Below are positions 1 through 9,131 of a stretch of DNA of 64,000 nt, piece after piece. The position numbers were made by a program, and so were the translations under genes. This stretch comes from Clostridia bacterium. GTDB lineage: Bacteria; Bacillota_A; Clostridia; UBA1212; UBA1255. Below the pieces are notes generated by a model that worked only from the letters and a program-made list of their open reading frames with translations, did no database searches and was not told the DNA's origin. The DNA is taken from NCBI GenBank assembly GCA_017522515.1, contig JAFWZH010000250.1, forward strand, positions 165,795-229,794. Reading direction: 5' to 3'. Each line of letters starts with the position of its first letter. Positions within the stretch are counted from its first letter, which is position 1.

Positions 1-1540
1 TCATAGCGTCCGTCTTTGTATCAACTGCGCTTGTGGAGTCATCAAGTATAAGAATTTTAGGTTTTTTAAGAAGCGCTCTTGCAATACAAAGACGCTGTTT
101 TTGTCCTCCGGAAACATTTGTGCCTCCCTGCTCTATCCTTGTCTCGTATTTATCCGGGAAGCTCTGTATAAAATCGTCTGCCTGAGCCAATTTACATGCT
201 TCGATGATTTCTTCATCTGTTGCAGTTTCATTGCCCCAAAGCAAGTTTTCTCTTATGGTACCGGAGAACAAAAGATTCTTTTGCAAAACCATGGCAACAG
301 CACCTCTTAATGTTTCTATATCGTATTCTCTCACATCAATGCCGGAAACTTTCACGCTGCCTTCTGTTACATCATAAAGTCTCGGTATAAGCTGCACCAA
401 AGACGATTTACTAACACCTGTACCACCTATAATACCAACCGTAGCACCTGACGGAATTTCAATATTTATATCACTGAGAGCAAATTTCTTTGCACTCTTA
501 GAATATTTAAAGCTTACACTTTCAAACTTTATTGAACCGTCTTTAACAGTCATAACGGGACTGTCATTATTAACAAGCGCCGGCTTTTCGTCTAAAACTT
601 CACAAATACGCTTTGCAGACTCTGTAGACATTGTAAGTATTACATAAATCATTGAAAGCATCATAAGGGACATAAGTATTTGCATTCCGTAAGTAAGCAT
701 TGCTGACAATTGGCCGACGTTGACGCCGTGCTGTCCGAGCACCGTCATTTTAGAACCTACAAACATTACGAAAACCATATTGAAATACAGACAAATTTGC
801 ATAAGCGGTGAGTTTAATGCCACGATTCTTTCAGCTTTTGTAAAATCCGCACAAATATCCTTAGCTGCTGTATCGAATTTTTCTTTTTCATATTCTTCCC
901 TTGAAAAACCCTTTACCACTCTCATGCCACGAACATTTTCTTCTATGGATTCGTTGAGTTTGTCATATTTTTTAAACACTCTACGGAATGCCGGCATAGC
1001 TTTACGCCCTACCAAATACAAACCAAAACCAAGGAACGGGACTACAATCACAAAAGAAGTAGCCAAGAATCCACCCATTTTGTATGCCATTATTATCGAG
1101 AAAATCAGGAGCAACGGGCTTCTGATTGCTGTTCTTATAATCATCATATAAGACATCTGCACGTTAGCTATGTCTGTTGTCAAACGAGTAACGAGTGATG
1201 TGGACGAGAATTTATCTACATTCTCGAAGGAATATGTTTGTATTTTATGAAATATGTCATGGCGCAAATTTTTAGCAAAACCTGCAGAAGCCTTAGCGCA
1301 CGTAAAACCTGCTATGCCGCCGCAAGCAAGCGAGATACATGCCATCAGTGCCAATACGCCGCCGATTCTTATTATTTCGGATATTTCAGCACCTTTTTGA
1401 ATTTTAGATACCATATCTGCAGTTATAAACGGTATAAAAACTTCTATTACCGCTTCTGCAACAATAAAAATCAATGTAATAATTGATGGCAACTTAAACT
1501 CTCTTATGCTTTTTGATAATTTTTTTAACATAGCAAACAT
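1..1540 (-). CDS. ABC exporter half-transporter (permease fused to ATPase), 3' end cut off
   Basis: About 513 residues are visible; the C-terminal end lies beyond the left edge. Residues 1-300 form a six-helix exporter membrane domain and a nucleotide-binding domain follows. The P-loop near residue 368 reads GGTGVSKSS, so the usual third glycine (GxGK) is serine. The signature VSGGQ is near residue 476. Walker B reads ILILDDSTSAVD, with Asp in place of the catalytic Glu. Both changes are typical of the degenerate half of heterodimeric exporters in Firmicutes, so a partner half-transporter is expected, probably just outside the window. Substrate cannot be told (multidrug, lipid or peptide). 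I chose the ATG at 1540 over the in-frame ATG at 1531 because only the former has an AGGGA-like site upstream, at a rather long distance. Confidence 0.9.
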   Translation of the reverse strand, partial: MFAMLKKLSKSIREFKLPSIITLIFIVAEAVIEVFIPFITADMVSKIQKGAEISEIIRIGGVLALMACISLACGGIAGFTCAKASAGFAKNLRHDIFHKIQTYSFENVDKFSSTSLVTRLTTDIANVQMSYMMIIRTAIRSPLLLIFSIIMAYKMGGFLATSFVIVVPFLGFGLYLVGRKAMPAFRRVFKKYDKLNESIEENVRGMRVVKGFSREEYEKEKFDTAAKDICADFTKAERIVALNSPLMQICLYFNMVFVMFVGSKMTVLGQHGVNVGQLSAMLTYGMQILMSLMMLSMIYVILTMSTESAKRICEVLDEKPALVNNDSPVMTVKDGSIKFESVSFKYSKSAKKFALSDINIEIPSGATVGIIGGTGVSKSSLVQLIPRLYDVTEGSVKVSGIDVREYDIETLRGAVAMVLQKNLLFSGTIRENLLWGNETATDEEIIEACKLAQADDFIQSFPDKYETRIEQGGTNVSGGQKQRLCIARALLKKPKILILDDSTSAVDTKTDAM

Positions 1541-1570
1541 ATGAAAATATCATCCCTAACCAGAAAATAA

Positions 1571-1915
1571 AAATCGGTAGACCGTAAGCCGGGTTCTGTC
1601 GTGGACGGTCATCTATCTACGCATGTACATTACTGCACAGCTTCAGCCATCTTCGGAGCTGTCGGACCAACGTAACGCCCCATAACGATGTTGCTTCAGG
1701 TGGGGTTTACACGGCCGCCCGATCACCCGGACGCCGGTGAGCTCTTACCTCGCCTTTTCACCCTTACCTGCCAAAACAGCAGGCGGTAATTTTCTGTTGC
1801 ACTTTCCTTGGAGTTACCTCCACCGGCCGTTAGCCGGCACCCTGTCCTGTGAAGCCCGGACTTTCCTCACCTGTCCCCTTACGGAAACAGCCGCGACCGT
1901 CAGGTCTACCGACGA
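1571..1915 (-). ncRNA. rnpB: RNase P RNA
   Basis: Catalytic RNA of RNase P, which removes 5' leaders from tRNA precursors. The minus strand shows the conserved GAGGAAAGTCCGGGCT block near the 5' end (about 1853-1868) and ACAGAACCCGGCTTA near the 3' end. The two ends close into helix P1: GGTAGACC at the 5' end pairs with GGTCTACC at the 3' end. Length about 345 nt is normal. A -10-like TATACT (minus strand, 1921-1926) lies a few bases before the inferred 5' end. The T-rich sequence after P1 may serve as terminator. Ends are approximate. Confidence 0.95.
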
Positions 1916-1936
1916 CGGACAGTATAACACAGTTTG

Positions 1937-1965
1937 TTGTAAAAATAAATCTTTTATTGTATAAT
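1937..1965 (+). promoter_or_regulatory. Sigma-A promoter for the 2013 gene
   Basis: TTGTAA, 17-base spacer, TATAAT, with the start codon of the membrane protein gene about 48 bases downstream. It is divergent from the rnpB promoter. Confidence 0.55.
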
Positions 1966-2012
1966 GGTTAAGTATTTGCTTAAATAAAAAAAGTGAAGGA
2001 GCAATAGTAGTT

Positions 2013-2846
2013 ATGATTAAAGTCAGCGAAACAAAAAGATATAATATAAAACCCGACACTGTAATAAGTGATGCCTTTGAGACAGCGTATACACGTTATG
2101 CAGAAGAACAACCGGTCACACCGCCTGACTTGGCAATGCCGGTTTTTACAGCAGTAAGCATGATTCTTTTGTTTATACTCTTTTTGTTAACAGCCTTAGA
2201 GTATTCAGAAGAGCGTTTTATATGGCTATTGTTATCTGCACTTTGTTTGGCAATAACAGGTCGCTCTTTTTATAAGTATTTTGTACAAAATAAAAAATAC
2301 AAACAAGCAGCCGGTAAGCCCAGCGTTGTAAAAGCAAAAAGAGAAGGTTTCTATGCTTTTTTCAAGTCAAAAGATAACGAACTTCCGGAAACATTATCAG
2401 CAGGTGATATGTTAAAAATGGTATCACCTATAATAGGTAAACAAAATGATCAAGTTTACAACAATGCTCTTCGCGAAATGTCAGAGGATTTAGCAAGAAT
2501 CAATAATCCCTCTCTTACAATGTGTAAACTTGTAAACCCTTGCGGTGAAATCTTTAATCAAGCAAGGAGAAGGCTCTATTTCAAAAACGAAGGTTCGCAT
2601 TTTATTTTCTTTGACACTGATTGGATGAATCCAAAAGGCGAAATAGTTTGCGACGAAGATGACGTTGTTTCTTTTGGCGAATATTCAAAATATCCTTCAA
2701 GTATAAATAAGTCAGGTAACAAGATACGTCAAGATGCTGTTATATTAGAAATTAAAGACGGAGACAATCACGTTTTCTTTGAATTCCAAAGCGAAAGCTA
2801 TGCAGAGATAAAAAAAGCTGTTTCTTCAAGAAAAGAAAGAAAATAA
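2013..2846 (+). CDS. Uncharacterised two-helix membrane protein
   Basis: 277 residues, family not recognised. Two hydrophobic segments at about 43-63 and 70-88 form a hairpin. A short cytosolic N-terminus precedes it, and a hydrophilic, charged C-terminal domain of about 190 residues follows. No catalytic motif was seen. Start ATG is preceded by GAAGGAG at 12-14 bases. The 3' end overlaps the convergent ydbT gene by 21 bases. The neighbouring ydbS/ydbT genes encode membrane-envelope proteins, but there is no operon link because they lie on the other strand. Confidence 0.75.
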   Translation: MIKVSETKRYNIKPDTVISDAFETAYTRYAEEQPVTPPDLAMPVFTAVSMILLFILFLLTALEYSEERFIWLLLSALCLAITGRSFYKYFVQNKKYKQAAGKPSVVKAKREGFYAFFKSKDNELPETLSAGDMLKMVSPIIGKQNDQVYNNALREMSEDLARINNPSLTMCKLVNPCGEIFNQARRRLYFKNEGSHFIFFDTDWMNPKGEIVCDEDDVVSFGEYSKYPSSINKSGNKIRQDAVILEIKDGDNHVFFEFQSESYAEIKKAVSSRKERK

Positions 2847-4244
2847 AAATTCTTTATTATAATGTAAACCTGTAACTTTATGTTTGTAACCACCATCACC
2901 ACCTGTGCATATAATTATGTCACAGGTTTTATTTTTACGCTGAAATATACTCTGTCTTACTGAAAAATGCGAGATTTTATCACTGTAAAATGATACTGTG
3001 TGTATGTTCAATCCTTTATAATAGCAAATCGTAATGAAATTTTTTGCATATTCATCACGGCTTGTTATTCCAAAAATTCCCGCTTTTTTGAATGCCACTG
3101 TTCTTACTATTGCAAAGAGTACAAAAGGCACAACAGCCATAAATACAGAAAATTTTGCAAGTTGAAGCCATTCTGCAAAATGCGGTTCTATTATCATGCA
3201 AATAGCACCTATACCAAGTGTAATTATTATACCGCAAACAATCAGCGGCAAACGCACATACCGCAAAAAGGCCTTATTTGAAGGTTTTACAGAAAAAGTT
3301 TTTGCTTCTGCCTTTTGAAATTCAGGCAATAACATTTTTATGCACGTGTCAACTGTACCTTTCGTACCTGCCGGTATGAGCAAAGCTTCCTTTTTTCGCA
3401 CCTTTCCGTATCCCGTACATTGCACAAAAGCCATATCCAAACCGAGAAAAAAAGAGATAAGATTCTGACGTCTGTCTAAAAAGTTTACTGTCTCAATCTT
3501 GCATACACTCTTGGTTTTAGAGAAAAAGCCATTTTCAAAATATAAGCAAGTATCGCTTCTGCGAACAAAAAATTTACTGTAATATAAAAAATTACGCATA
3601 ATCCCCAGCACCTGTACTATTATCACAGCGAATATTAAATATTCTGTCGCTTTTGATAAAAAAGAAATGAACTCCGTTAAAATATTTAATCCTATAATTT
3701 TTCCCATACGATTAATCAGCAAAACGGTATATATTGTACTTGCCACAGCATCTGTTACACAAAAAGATAAAAACAATATTTCGTGCAATTTTGGACTGTA
3801 TATTTTGGAGTAACCGTCTGTAGCAAGAATTTCCGTTTTTTTTGCAGCGGAGATTGTTACATACATATCAGAATGATTTTTCCCTCCCCCTTCTGTATCT
3901 ATAAATATGTTTACAGCGTTTATAAATCTGAAAAACACCGGTCTATGATAAGTGATCGTTGTAATATTATTTCTTTTGATATTCTTTTCACTTTTAAACA
4001 GCACGCCTTTTTTGAGATAAATCACATTTTTTCCTATACTGTACCTGATATTTTTCCAATTATAAATTGCTATAATAATCAATATTAATAACAGCAGCAC
4101 ATCAATCCAAACACCTGACAGCCATTCCTTGAAGCCTCCGTTATTCCGTATAAGAAAGTACATGCCACGCACAGTCGGTATCAATAAAAAAGCAATTTTT
4201 TTATAAAACTTTTGCAAAATCGTTATTGGATGTGCTTTGCCCAT
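2826..4244 (-). CDS. ydbT: YdbT-like membrane protein with repeated bacterial PH (DUF304) domains
   Basis: 472 residues. Three repeats are visible, each a pair of membrane helices followed by a bacterial PH (bPH2/DUF304) module. The helices lie at about 15-62, 160-205 and 325-375. One PH module begins with the pattern 'YLKKGVLFKSEKNIKRNNI'. This is the layout of Bacillus YdbT (about 490 residues). Its start overlaps the end of the YdbS-like gene by 22 bases, the same order as in Bacillus, which suggests a two-subunit membrane complex. Known work links YdbST to resistance against some membrane-active bacteriocins; the function here is inferred. AAGGA lies 11 bases before the ATG. Confidence 0.85.
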   Translation of the reverse strand: MGKAHPITILQKFYKKIAFLLIPTVRGMYFLIRNNGGFKEWLSGVWIDVLLLLILIIIAIYNWKNIRYSIGKNVIYLKKGVLFKSEKNIKRNNITTITYHRPVFFRFINAVNIFIDTEGGGKNHSDMYVTISAAKKTEILATDGYSKIYSPKLHEILFLSFCVTDAVASTIYTVLLINRMGKIIGLNILTEFISFLSKATEYLIFAVIIVQVLGIMRNFLYYSKFFVRRSDTCLYFENGFFSKTKSVCKIETVNFLDRRQNLISFFLGLDMAFVQCTGYGKVRKKEALLIPAGTKGTVDTCIKMLLPEFQKAEAKTFSVKPSNKAFLRYVRLPLIVCGIIITLGIGAICMIIEPHFAEWLQLAKFSVFMAVVPFVLFAIVRTVAFKKAGIFGITSRDEYAKNFITICYYKGLNIHTVSFYSDKISHFSVRQSIFQRKNKTCDIIICTGGDGGYKHKVTGLHYNKEFLFSFFS

Positions 4245-4654
4245 TTTTTTACGTATCCTTCCGCTTTATTTTTATCTCCTATGGGCACATAAATTCGCCC
4301 GCCGGGAAGGTGGAAAACAAAAATTGTGACACCCGTAATTTTCTCAAAGGGGCCATGCACTCTTGTAATATAAATTATTTTTTTAAAGTCTATATTGACG
4401 CAATATCTGAAAATCACTCCATAGCTTATATAAAGATGTCCTTCCTTCATATAATGTTCCACTGATTTGCCAAACACAACTCCATAAACAGCGGCTGCAA
4501 TAATTAATACCATTACCGCCAATATTATCCATTTTATAATATAATATGGCAAAAAAACTCTATATAAATAATAAATAGCTGCAAAAAACACTGCAGCTAA
4601 CATTGTAACATATAATTCAATCGCAAAAGCAATTTTTATGGTTTCTTTACGCAT
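4223..4654 (-). CDS. ydbS: YdbS-like PH-domain membrane protein
   Basis: 143 residues with two N-terminal membrane helices (about 8-30 and 36-60) followed by one bacterial PH domain. The PH domain includes the strand pattern 'IYITRVHGPFEKITGVTIF' and a conserved GG-R-I-x-[VI] turn near the end. A good Shine-Dalgarno (AGAAGGG) lies before the ATG. It is translated together with the overlapping downstream ydbT gene. It is short relative to YdbT, as expected for the small partner of this pair. Confidence 0.85.
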   Translation of the reverse strand: MRKETIKIAFAIELYVTMLAAVFFAAIYYLYRVFLPYYIIKWIILAVMVLIIAAAVYGVVFGKSVEHYMKEGHLYISYGVIFRYCVNIDFKKIIYITRVHGPFEKITGVTIFVFHLPGGRIYVPIGDKNKAEGYVKKWAKHIQ

Positions 4655-4734
4655 TTAAGCCCTTCTGTTCTTCATACGATTAACATATAACTTTTAGCTA
4701 CGCTTCACATTGATTATATGCGGTTTTTATAAAA

Positions 4735-5640
4735 TTATAACATTTCCAGCTCTAAAAGCTCCTGCAAGCTAATCCAATTCACCCAAGAAGGCTTTCTAAA
4801 CCAAGTCGACTGTCTTTTGGCATAATTTCTTGAGCCTTGTTTTACCTTTTCTACTGCAGTTTCCAAATCGCAATTACCATTAAAATAATCAATAAACTCT
4901 TTGTATCCTATTGCTTGGAGCGCTGTCCTGCTAAAATTATTTCCACAAATTTCCATAACATTTTTAACTTCGTTAAGCAGACCATCCTCCATCATTTTAT
5001 CCACGCGCAGGTTGATTCTCTCATAAAGCTTATCTCGCGGAGTATCCACAGCGTATACTGTAAAATCAAACTCCTTAGGCGATGCTTTTGATGCCGCATT
5101 CCGTTGTGCCAAAGTCATTCCGGTGCTTCTTTTCATACCAAGTGCCCTCACAACCCTCTTTACATTATTAAAATGTATTTGCGCCGCCGCCTCAGGATCT
5201 TCCGCTGTAAGTACGGAATGCAACGCCTCTGCTCCATTTTCGGCATAGTAACTCTCTATTTCAGCAAGAATATCTTGATTTATGTCAGGCGAAGCCGAAT
5301 ACTCGATATTTTCAACAAGAGTATTTATATAAAGTCCTGTACCGCCTGCAACAATCGGTAATTTTCCTCTTTGAGAAACCTCGCGTATGCAATTTCGAGC
5401 CGCTTCGGCATATTGAGCCACGCTGTATTCTTCCCAAGGTTCAACAACATCAAGCATATAGTGTGGAATGCCTTCCTTTTCATCCTCCGTTGGCTTGGCG
5501 GTGCCGATATTCATGTATTTATATATTTGCATAGAATCGGCAGAAATAATTTCACCGTTAAAACGGTGTGCCAATGCAATAGCAGCCGAGGTCTTTCCTG
5601 AGGCAGTAGGCCCCGTTATTACAAGTGCTTTTACAGGCAT
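4735..5640 (-). CDS. miaA: tRNA dimethylallyltransferase MiaA
   Basis: 301 residues, full length. It transfers a dimethylallyl group to A37 of tRNAs that read UNN codons. Visible motifs are the P-loop GPTASGKT (residues 10-17), ISADSMQIYKYMNIGTAKP (catalytic Asp, substrate threonine region), the VVAGGTGLYI-type motif (here IVAGGTGLYINTL), and a C-terminal YAKRQSTWFR tail that contacts tRNA. The gene overlaps the end of mutL by 10 bases, with GAAGGT as ribosome site, so the two are co-transcribed. MiaB, encoded at 14161-15630, acts on the product of this enzyme. Confidence 0.97.
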   Translation of the reverse strand: MPVKALVITGPTASGKTSAAIALAHRFNGEIISADSMQIYKYMNIGTAKPTEDEKEGIPHYMLDVVEPWEEYSVAQYAEAARNCIREVSQRGKLPIVAGGTGLYINTLVENIEYSASPDINQDILAEIESYYAENGAEALHSVLTAEDPEAAAQIHFNNVKRVVRALGMKRSTGMTLAQRNAASKASPKEFDFTVYAVDTPRDKLYERINLRVDKMMEDGLLNEVKNVMEICGNNFSRTALQAIGYKEFIDYFNGNCDLETAVEKVKQGSRNYAKRQSTWFRKPSWVNWISLQELLELEML

Positions 5641-7475
5641 CTTTTAAACCTTCTTTCTAATTCGTGTTCTGTAATTGTCACACAAATAGGTCTGCCATGA
5701 GGACAAGTTCCGGAATTTTCCAGTTTTGCCAATTTATTAAGCAATTCTTTAATTTCGAAATCAGAAAGTTTTTTGTTTGCTTTAACTGCAGCTTTACAAG
5801 CCATGGTGTAAATTTCTTCGTCAGAATATCCTGTCGTTTTTTTATTTTGTAAACCGCTTAAAATAACATCTTCTATGTTACTCTCTGCTAAAATCGTAGG
5901 CACAGCCCTGATTAGTACGGTATTTCCGCCAAAATCATCTATTTCAAAGCCCATTGCCTCAAAAAAGTCTGCATTAGCGGTAAAAGCAGTGTATTCCGCA
6001 GGAGACAACTGTAAAGAAATAGGCACAAGCATAGGACTTACCGCACCAGTATCAGAATTAACAGCATTTTTGATTTCCTCATACTTAATTCGCTCGTGTG
6101 CCGCATGCTGATCAATAAGCACCATTTCTTTACCATATTGCAGAATAATATAAGTGTCAAAAACTTGACCAATTACTACACCATCTGTGTAGACGCTTGT
6201 ACTGTTGTATAAAACAGGCTGTTCTATCTTTTCTATCTTCTCAACCTTTTCCTCTTCAACCACAACCGAGTTTTCCCATATAGGCGGCAATTCCGGCAAT
6301 TCGCGCAATTCCGGCTTTTCCGGCTTTTGCGGTAACTCCGGCATTTGCGGTACTTCCGGTATTTGCGGAACGGGCGGAAACTCTCTCCGGCTTGGCATCT
6401 CGGGAATCGTTATATTTTGTGGTGCAAATTTTATTACAGACGCAGTTACAGGCTCTGAAATCTCTGTCTTTACGGCCGAAACTTTATTATCATAAAGCAC
6501 AGCATTTGTCACTCCGTGATAAACAAGCCTGTAAATTAAATTTTCTTCCGAGAAACGAACTTCAGCTTTTGTAGGATGCACATTAACATCAACTTTTGTG
6601 TAAGGTGCCTCAATCAAAAGTACAGAAAACGGAAATTTATTCTTCATCGTAACTGTTTTATAAGCTTCATCCAAGGCCGCCGTAATTGTTTTAGACTTAA
6701 CACATCTACCGTTTACATAAAATAATTGTCTCGTCCTATTAGAAAATACAGCATCCTTTACTCCCGTAAAACCGGTTATTCTGTAATTATCACTTTGGTA
6801 ATCAACAGGCAAAACAGAAGCTGCTGTTTCTTTACCGAAAATACTAAAAATAACGCTTTTAAGTTCCCCATTTCCCGGTGTGCGAAACACCTCATTACCG
6901 TTAGAAATTAATTTAAAAGCAATATTAGGATTTGCAATAGCTAATTTCTGTAAAATATCAGCAACATATGATGCCTCGGTACTGTCCTTTTTAAGAAATT
7001 TATACCTAGCCGGTGTATTGTAAAATAAATCCCTAACAGTAATTGTCGTACCGTCAGCAGCGCCTCGTTCTGCATTTTCTATTAAATCACAGCCTTTAAT
7101 ATGCACATATACGCCTGTTTGACTGTCACGAGTTTTACTTAAAAGCTCCACATCTGCAACTGACGCAATACTGGCAAGAGCCTCTCCTCTAAAACCCAAT
7201 GTTGCAACAGAACTTAAATCCTCTCCCGATTTTATTTTACTTGTAGCATGCTTATCGAAGGCAATAACAGCGTCATCAGCCTCAAAGCCGCAACCATTAT
7301 CAGTAATTCTTATATATTTAATTCCACCGGAGCGTATTTCTACGGATATATTGGTGGCGCCTGCATCTATGGAATTTTCCGCAAGCTCTTTAACAACAGA
7401 AGCAGGTCTTTCAATTACCTCCCCCGCCGCTATTTGACATGCTGTAAGTTCATCCAATACGATAATTTTGCTCAT
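5631..7475 (-). CDS. mutL: DNA mismatch repair protein MutL
   Basis: 614 residues. The N-terminal GHKL ATPase shows ENSIDAGA (residues 33-40) and GFRGEAL (about 93-99). The C-terminal endonuclease motif DQHAAHERIKYEE and the zinc motif CPHGRP are both present. This is therefore the nicking type of MutL used by bacteria without MutH. The linker between the domains is unusual: about 45 residues of Pro-Glu-rich repeats (PEVP, PEMP, PELP). The gene follows a metallophosphoesterase gene by about 13 bases and overlaps miaA. AAGGTGAAGG before the start overlaps the upstream stop region. The MutS gene lies 8 kb away in a separate operon. Confidence 0.97.
   Translation of the reverse strand: MSKIIVLDELTACQIAAGEVIERPASVVKELAENSIDAGATNISVEIRSGGIKYIRITDNGCGFEADDAVIAFDKHATSKIKSGEDLSSVATLGFRGEALASIASVADVELLSKTRDSQTGVYVHIKGCDLIENAERGAADGTTITVRDLFYNTPARYKFLKKDSTEASYVADILQKLAIANPNIAFKLISNGNEVFRTPGNGELKSVIFSIFGKETAASVLPVDYQSDNYRITGFTGVKDAVFSNRTRQLFYVNGRCVKSKTITAALDEAYKTVTMKNKFPFSVLLIEAPYTKVDVNVHPTKAEVRFSEENLIYRLVYHGVTNAVLYDNKVSAVKTEISEPVTASVIKFAPQNITIPEMPSRREFPPVPQIPEVPQMPELPQKPEKPELRELPELPPIWENSVVVEEEKVEKIEKIEQPVLYNSTSVYTDGVVIGQVFDTYIILQYGKEMVLIDQHAAHERIKYEEIKNAVNSDTGAVSPMLVPISLQLSPAEYTAFTANADFFEAMGFEIDDFGGNTVLIRAVPTILAESNIEDVILSGLQNKKTTGYSDEEIYTMACKAAVKANKKLSDFEIKELLNKLAKLENSGTCPHGRPICVTITEHELERRFKRCL
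6280..6400 (-). repeat. Proline-rich repeat within mutL linker
   Basis: Short imperfect 9-12 base units encode alternating Pro-Glu and Pro-Gln dipeptides between the ATPase and endonuclease domains of MutL. The repeats keep frame. The linker length is likely to vary between strains. Confidence 0.6.
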
Positions 7476-7488
7476 TTAACCTTCACCT

Positions 7489-9126
7489 TTATTTCAAGTC
7501 CCAAGTTTTTGACGATTCAACGCCATGATTTATATTTGTAAAGCTTACTGTAACTTTATCATCCAGATATTCAACCGCTGTAGCTATAAATTCATTATCT
7601 TTTTCTGAATCGTTAATTTTCCTGTTACTGGACGAGCCAATAATAACCGGGAAATTTTGATTCTCCGAAATCGATTTACTTTCACAAATCTCAGTTTTAT
7701 GGTGATGGCCCGACAGCATCATATCAATATTCATCTTTGAAAGTAAAGCTGTCCATTCGTGATAAATATCCGGTGCCGGAGCATAATTTTCTTTTGCCGG
7801 GAACGGAATATGGCATATCGCTATTCTTTGCTCCACACCCTCCGCATTATATTCACTGTCAGCATTCGCAACAATTTCTTTTAAAAATTCTGTCTGCGCT
7901 TTTCTGAAATTATCAAAAGCCACCATTCCGCCGTATTCTTTATGGTCATCGGCCTTATCTTCTCCACAATCCAGCACAACTCCCCATAAACTGCCAAGTC
8001 TGAATGTGTAGAATAAATCACCGTTATTTGTACCTACATAGTCACCTATTAGCTCTGATACTTGACCGCGAATCTCATGGTTGCCGCGAGCATAAACTAC
8101 AGGAATTTTACCTTCTGTAATTTTAAAAGCAATTACAGAAATATCATATAATTTTTCTAAACTTGTACTTTCGGAATTAATATCTCCGCAAAGCACCAAT
8201 AAATCAAGCTTATCTCCGTAATATTTAGCTGTCTTGCTGCAATTTACAGTATTGCTGTGAGAATCCGCTACGGAATATATCTGCACGCCGTCACTTGTAT
8301 CAACGGGGCGAAAATCGTATATTCTTTTAATCTCCGTACCTTTCTCCGGAGAATACGGTTTTCTCTCATATACAGGCGCAAAATGGATAGAATATTTCTT
8401 GGCACTGTCAAGTATTTCCATAGGAATTGTTATTTTATGATTTAAAGATTCGCTTCTTATAAATCCACCATATTCATCATAATACTTTTTGCCGTCAATT
8501 TCTGCCCATGCAATTCCCTTAGTATTTGTATGGTAAATGATTTGATATTCATCACCAACAGCAAAAACAGTAGGTCCGTAAGTAAAACTTGGTTCAGTGA
8601 TAATTTCCGCCGGCACATCAGAAACAGGTATATGTGATACAGTAACATATCCTGTAGGAATGCTCATTACCTCCGTTTCTGCATTGAAGAAGAAATCTAT
8701 AATAAAATCAACACCGGCCTGACCTGTCGCCTTATTATTTCCCGTTACAAAAATTCGATTGCCTTCTGTTTTAATCATATATCCCGTATCGGAAAGTGCG
8801 TTCAATTCTGTCTTGGCGAAAGGAAACTTACTTGTATTGCCGATAACAATCTCCTTTGCATCCTCATCAGCTGCCTTGCTTTCCTTTTCTGAAACAACCT
8901 TTACCGTCGCCCCCGTTACTGTTTTAATTTTCTCAGCAGCTTTTTCGCAAATCTCTTTATTCTCTATATCGCTTGTCAAATTCGTTGTATAAGGATAAAC
9001 AAGTGTGTATTCCGTTTTGCCGTCTTCAATAATTTGAATTGTTCCCGTACCATTGCAAGCACCGAGAACAATCATTAGTGCAAAAATCGCAAATAATATT
9101 AGATTTTTAATTGTTTTACTTTTCAT
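7489..9126 (-). CDS. Secreted lipoprotein metallophosphoesterase
   Basis: 545 residues from the ATG at 9126 (AAAGAGGT 7 bases upstream); an upstream in-frame GTG at 9150 has no such site. There is a lipoprotein signal with lipobox LGAC. Residues about 30-165 form a domain like those N-terminal to some secreted carbohydrate enzymes (LSDTGYMIKTEGNRIFVTG pattern). The calcineurin-like phosphoesterase follows: DSH, CGDIN, GNHE, CHIPF and GHHH supply the usual Asp/His/Asn metal ligands. It is probably anchored outside the membrane and cleaves a phosphomonoester or diester; substrate unknown. The upstream gene encodes a close paralogue, with only 5 bases between them. It lies in the same transcription unit as mutL and miaA. 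Confidence 0.85.
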   Translation of the reverse strand: MKSKTIKNLILFAIFALMIVLGACNGTGTIQIIEDGKTEYTLVYPYTTNLTSDIENKEICEKAAEKIKTVTGATVKVVSEKESKAADEDAKEIVIGNTSKFPFAKTELNALSDTGYMIKTEGNRIFVTGNNKATGQAGVDFIIDFFFNAETEVMSIPTGYVTVSHIPVSDVPAEIITEPSFTYGPTVFAVGDEYQIIYHTNTKGIAWAEIDGKKYYDEYGGFIRSESLNHKITIPMEILDSAKKYSIHFAPVYERKPYSPEKGTEIKRIYDFRPVDTSDGVQIYSVADSHSNTVNCSKTAKYYGDKLDLLVLCGDINSESTSLEKLYDISVIAFKITEGKIPVVYARGNHEIRGQVSELIGDYVGTNNGDLFYTFRLGSLWGVVLDCGEDKADDHKEYGGMVAFDNFRKAQTEFLKEIVANADSEYNAEGVEQRIAICHIPFPAKENYAPAPDIYHEWTALLSKMNIDMMLSGHHHKTEICESKSISENQNFPVIIGSSSNRKINDSEKDNEFIATAVEYLDDKVTVSFTNINHGVESSKTWDLK

Positions 9127-9131
9127 GTCGT

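Noticed and set aside
1814..2059. Coding frame over the RNase P RNA
   Set aside because: The region is explained by the conserved RNA, and the frame matches no protein family.
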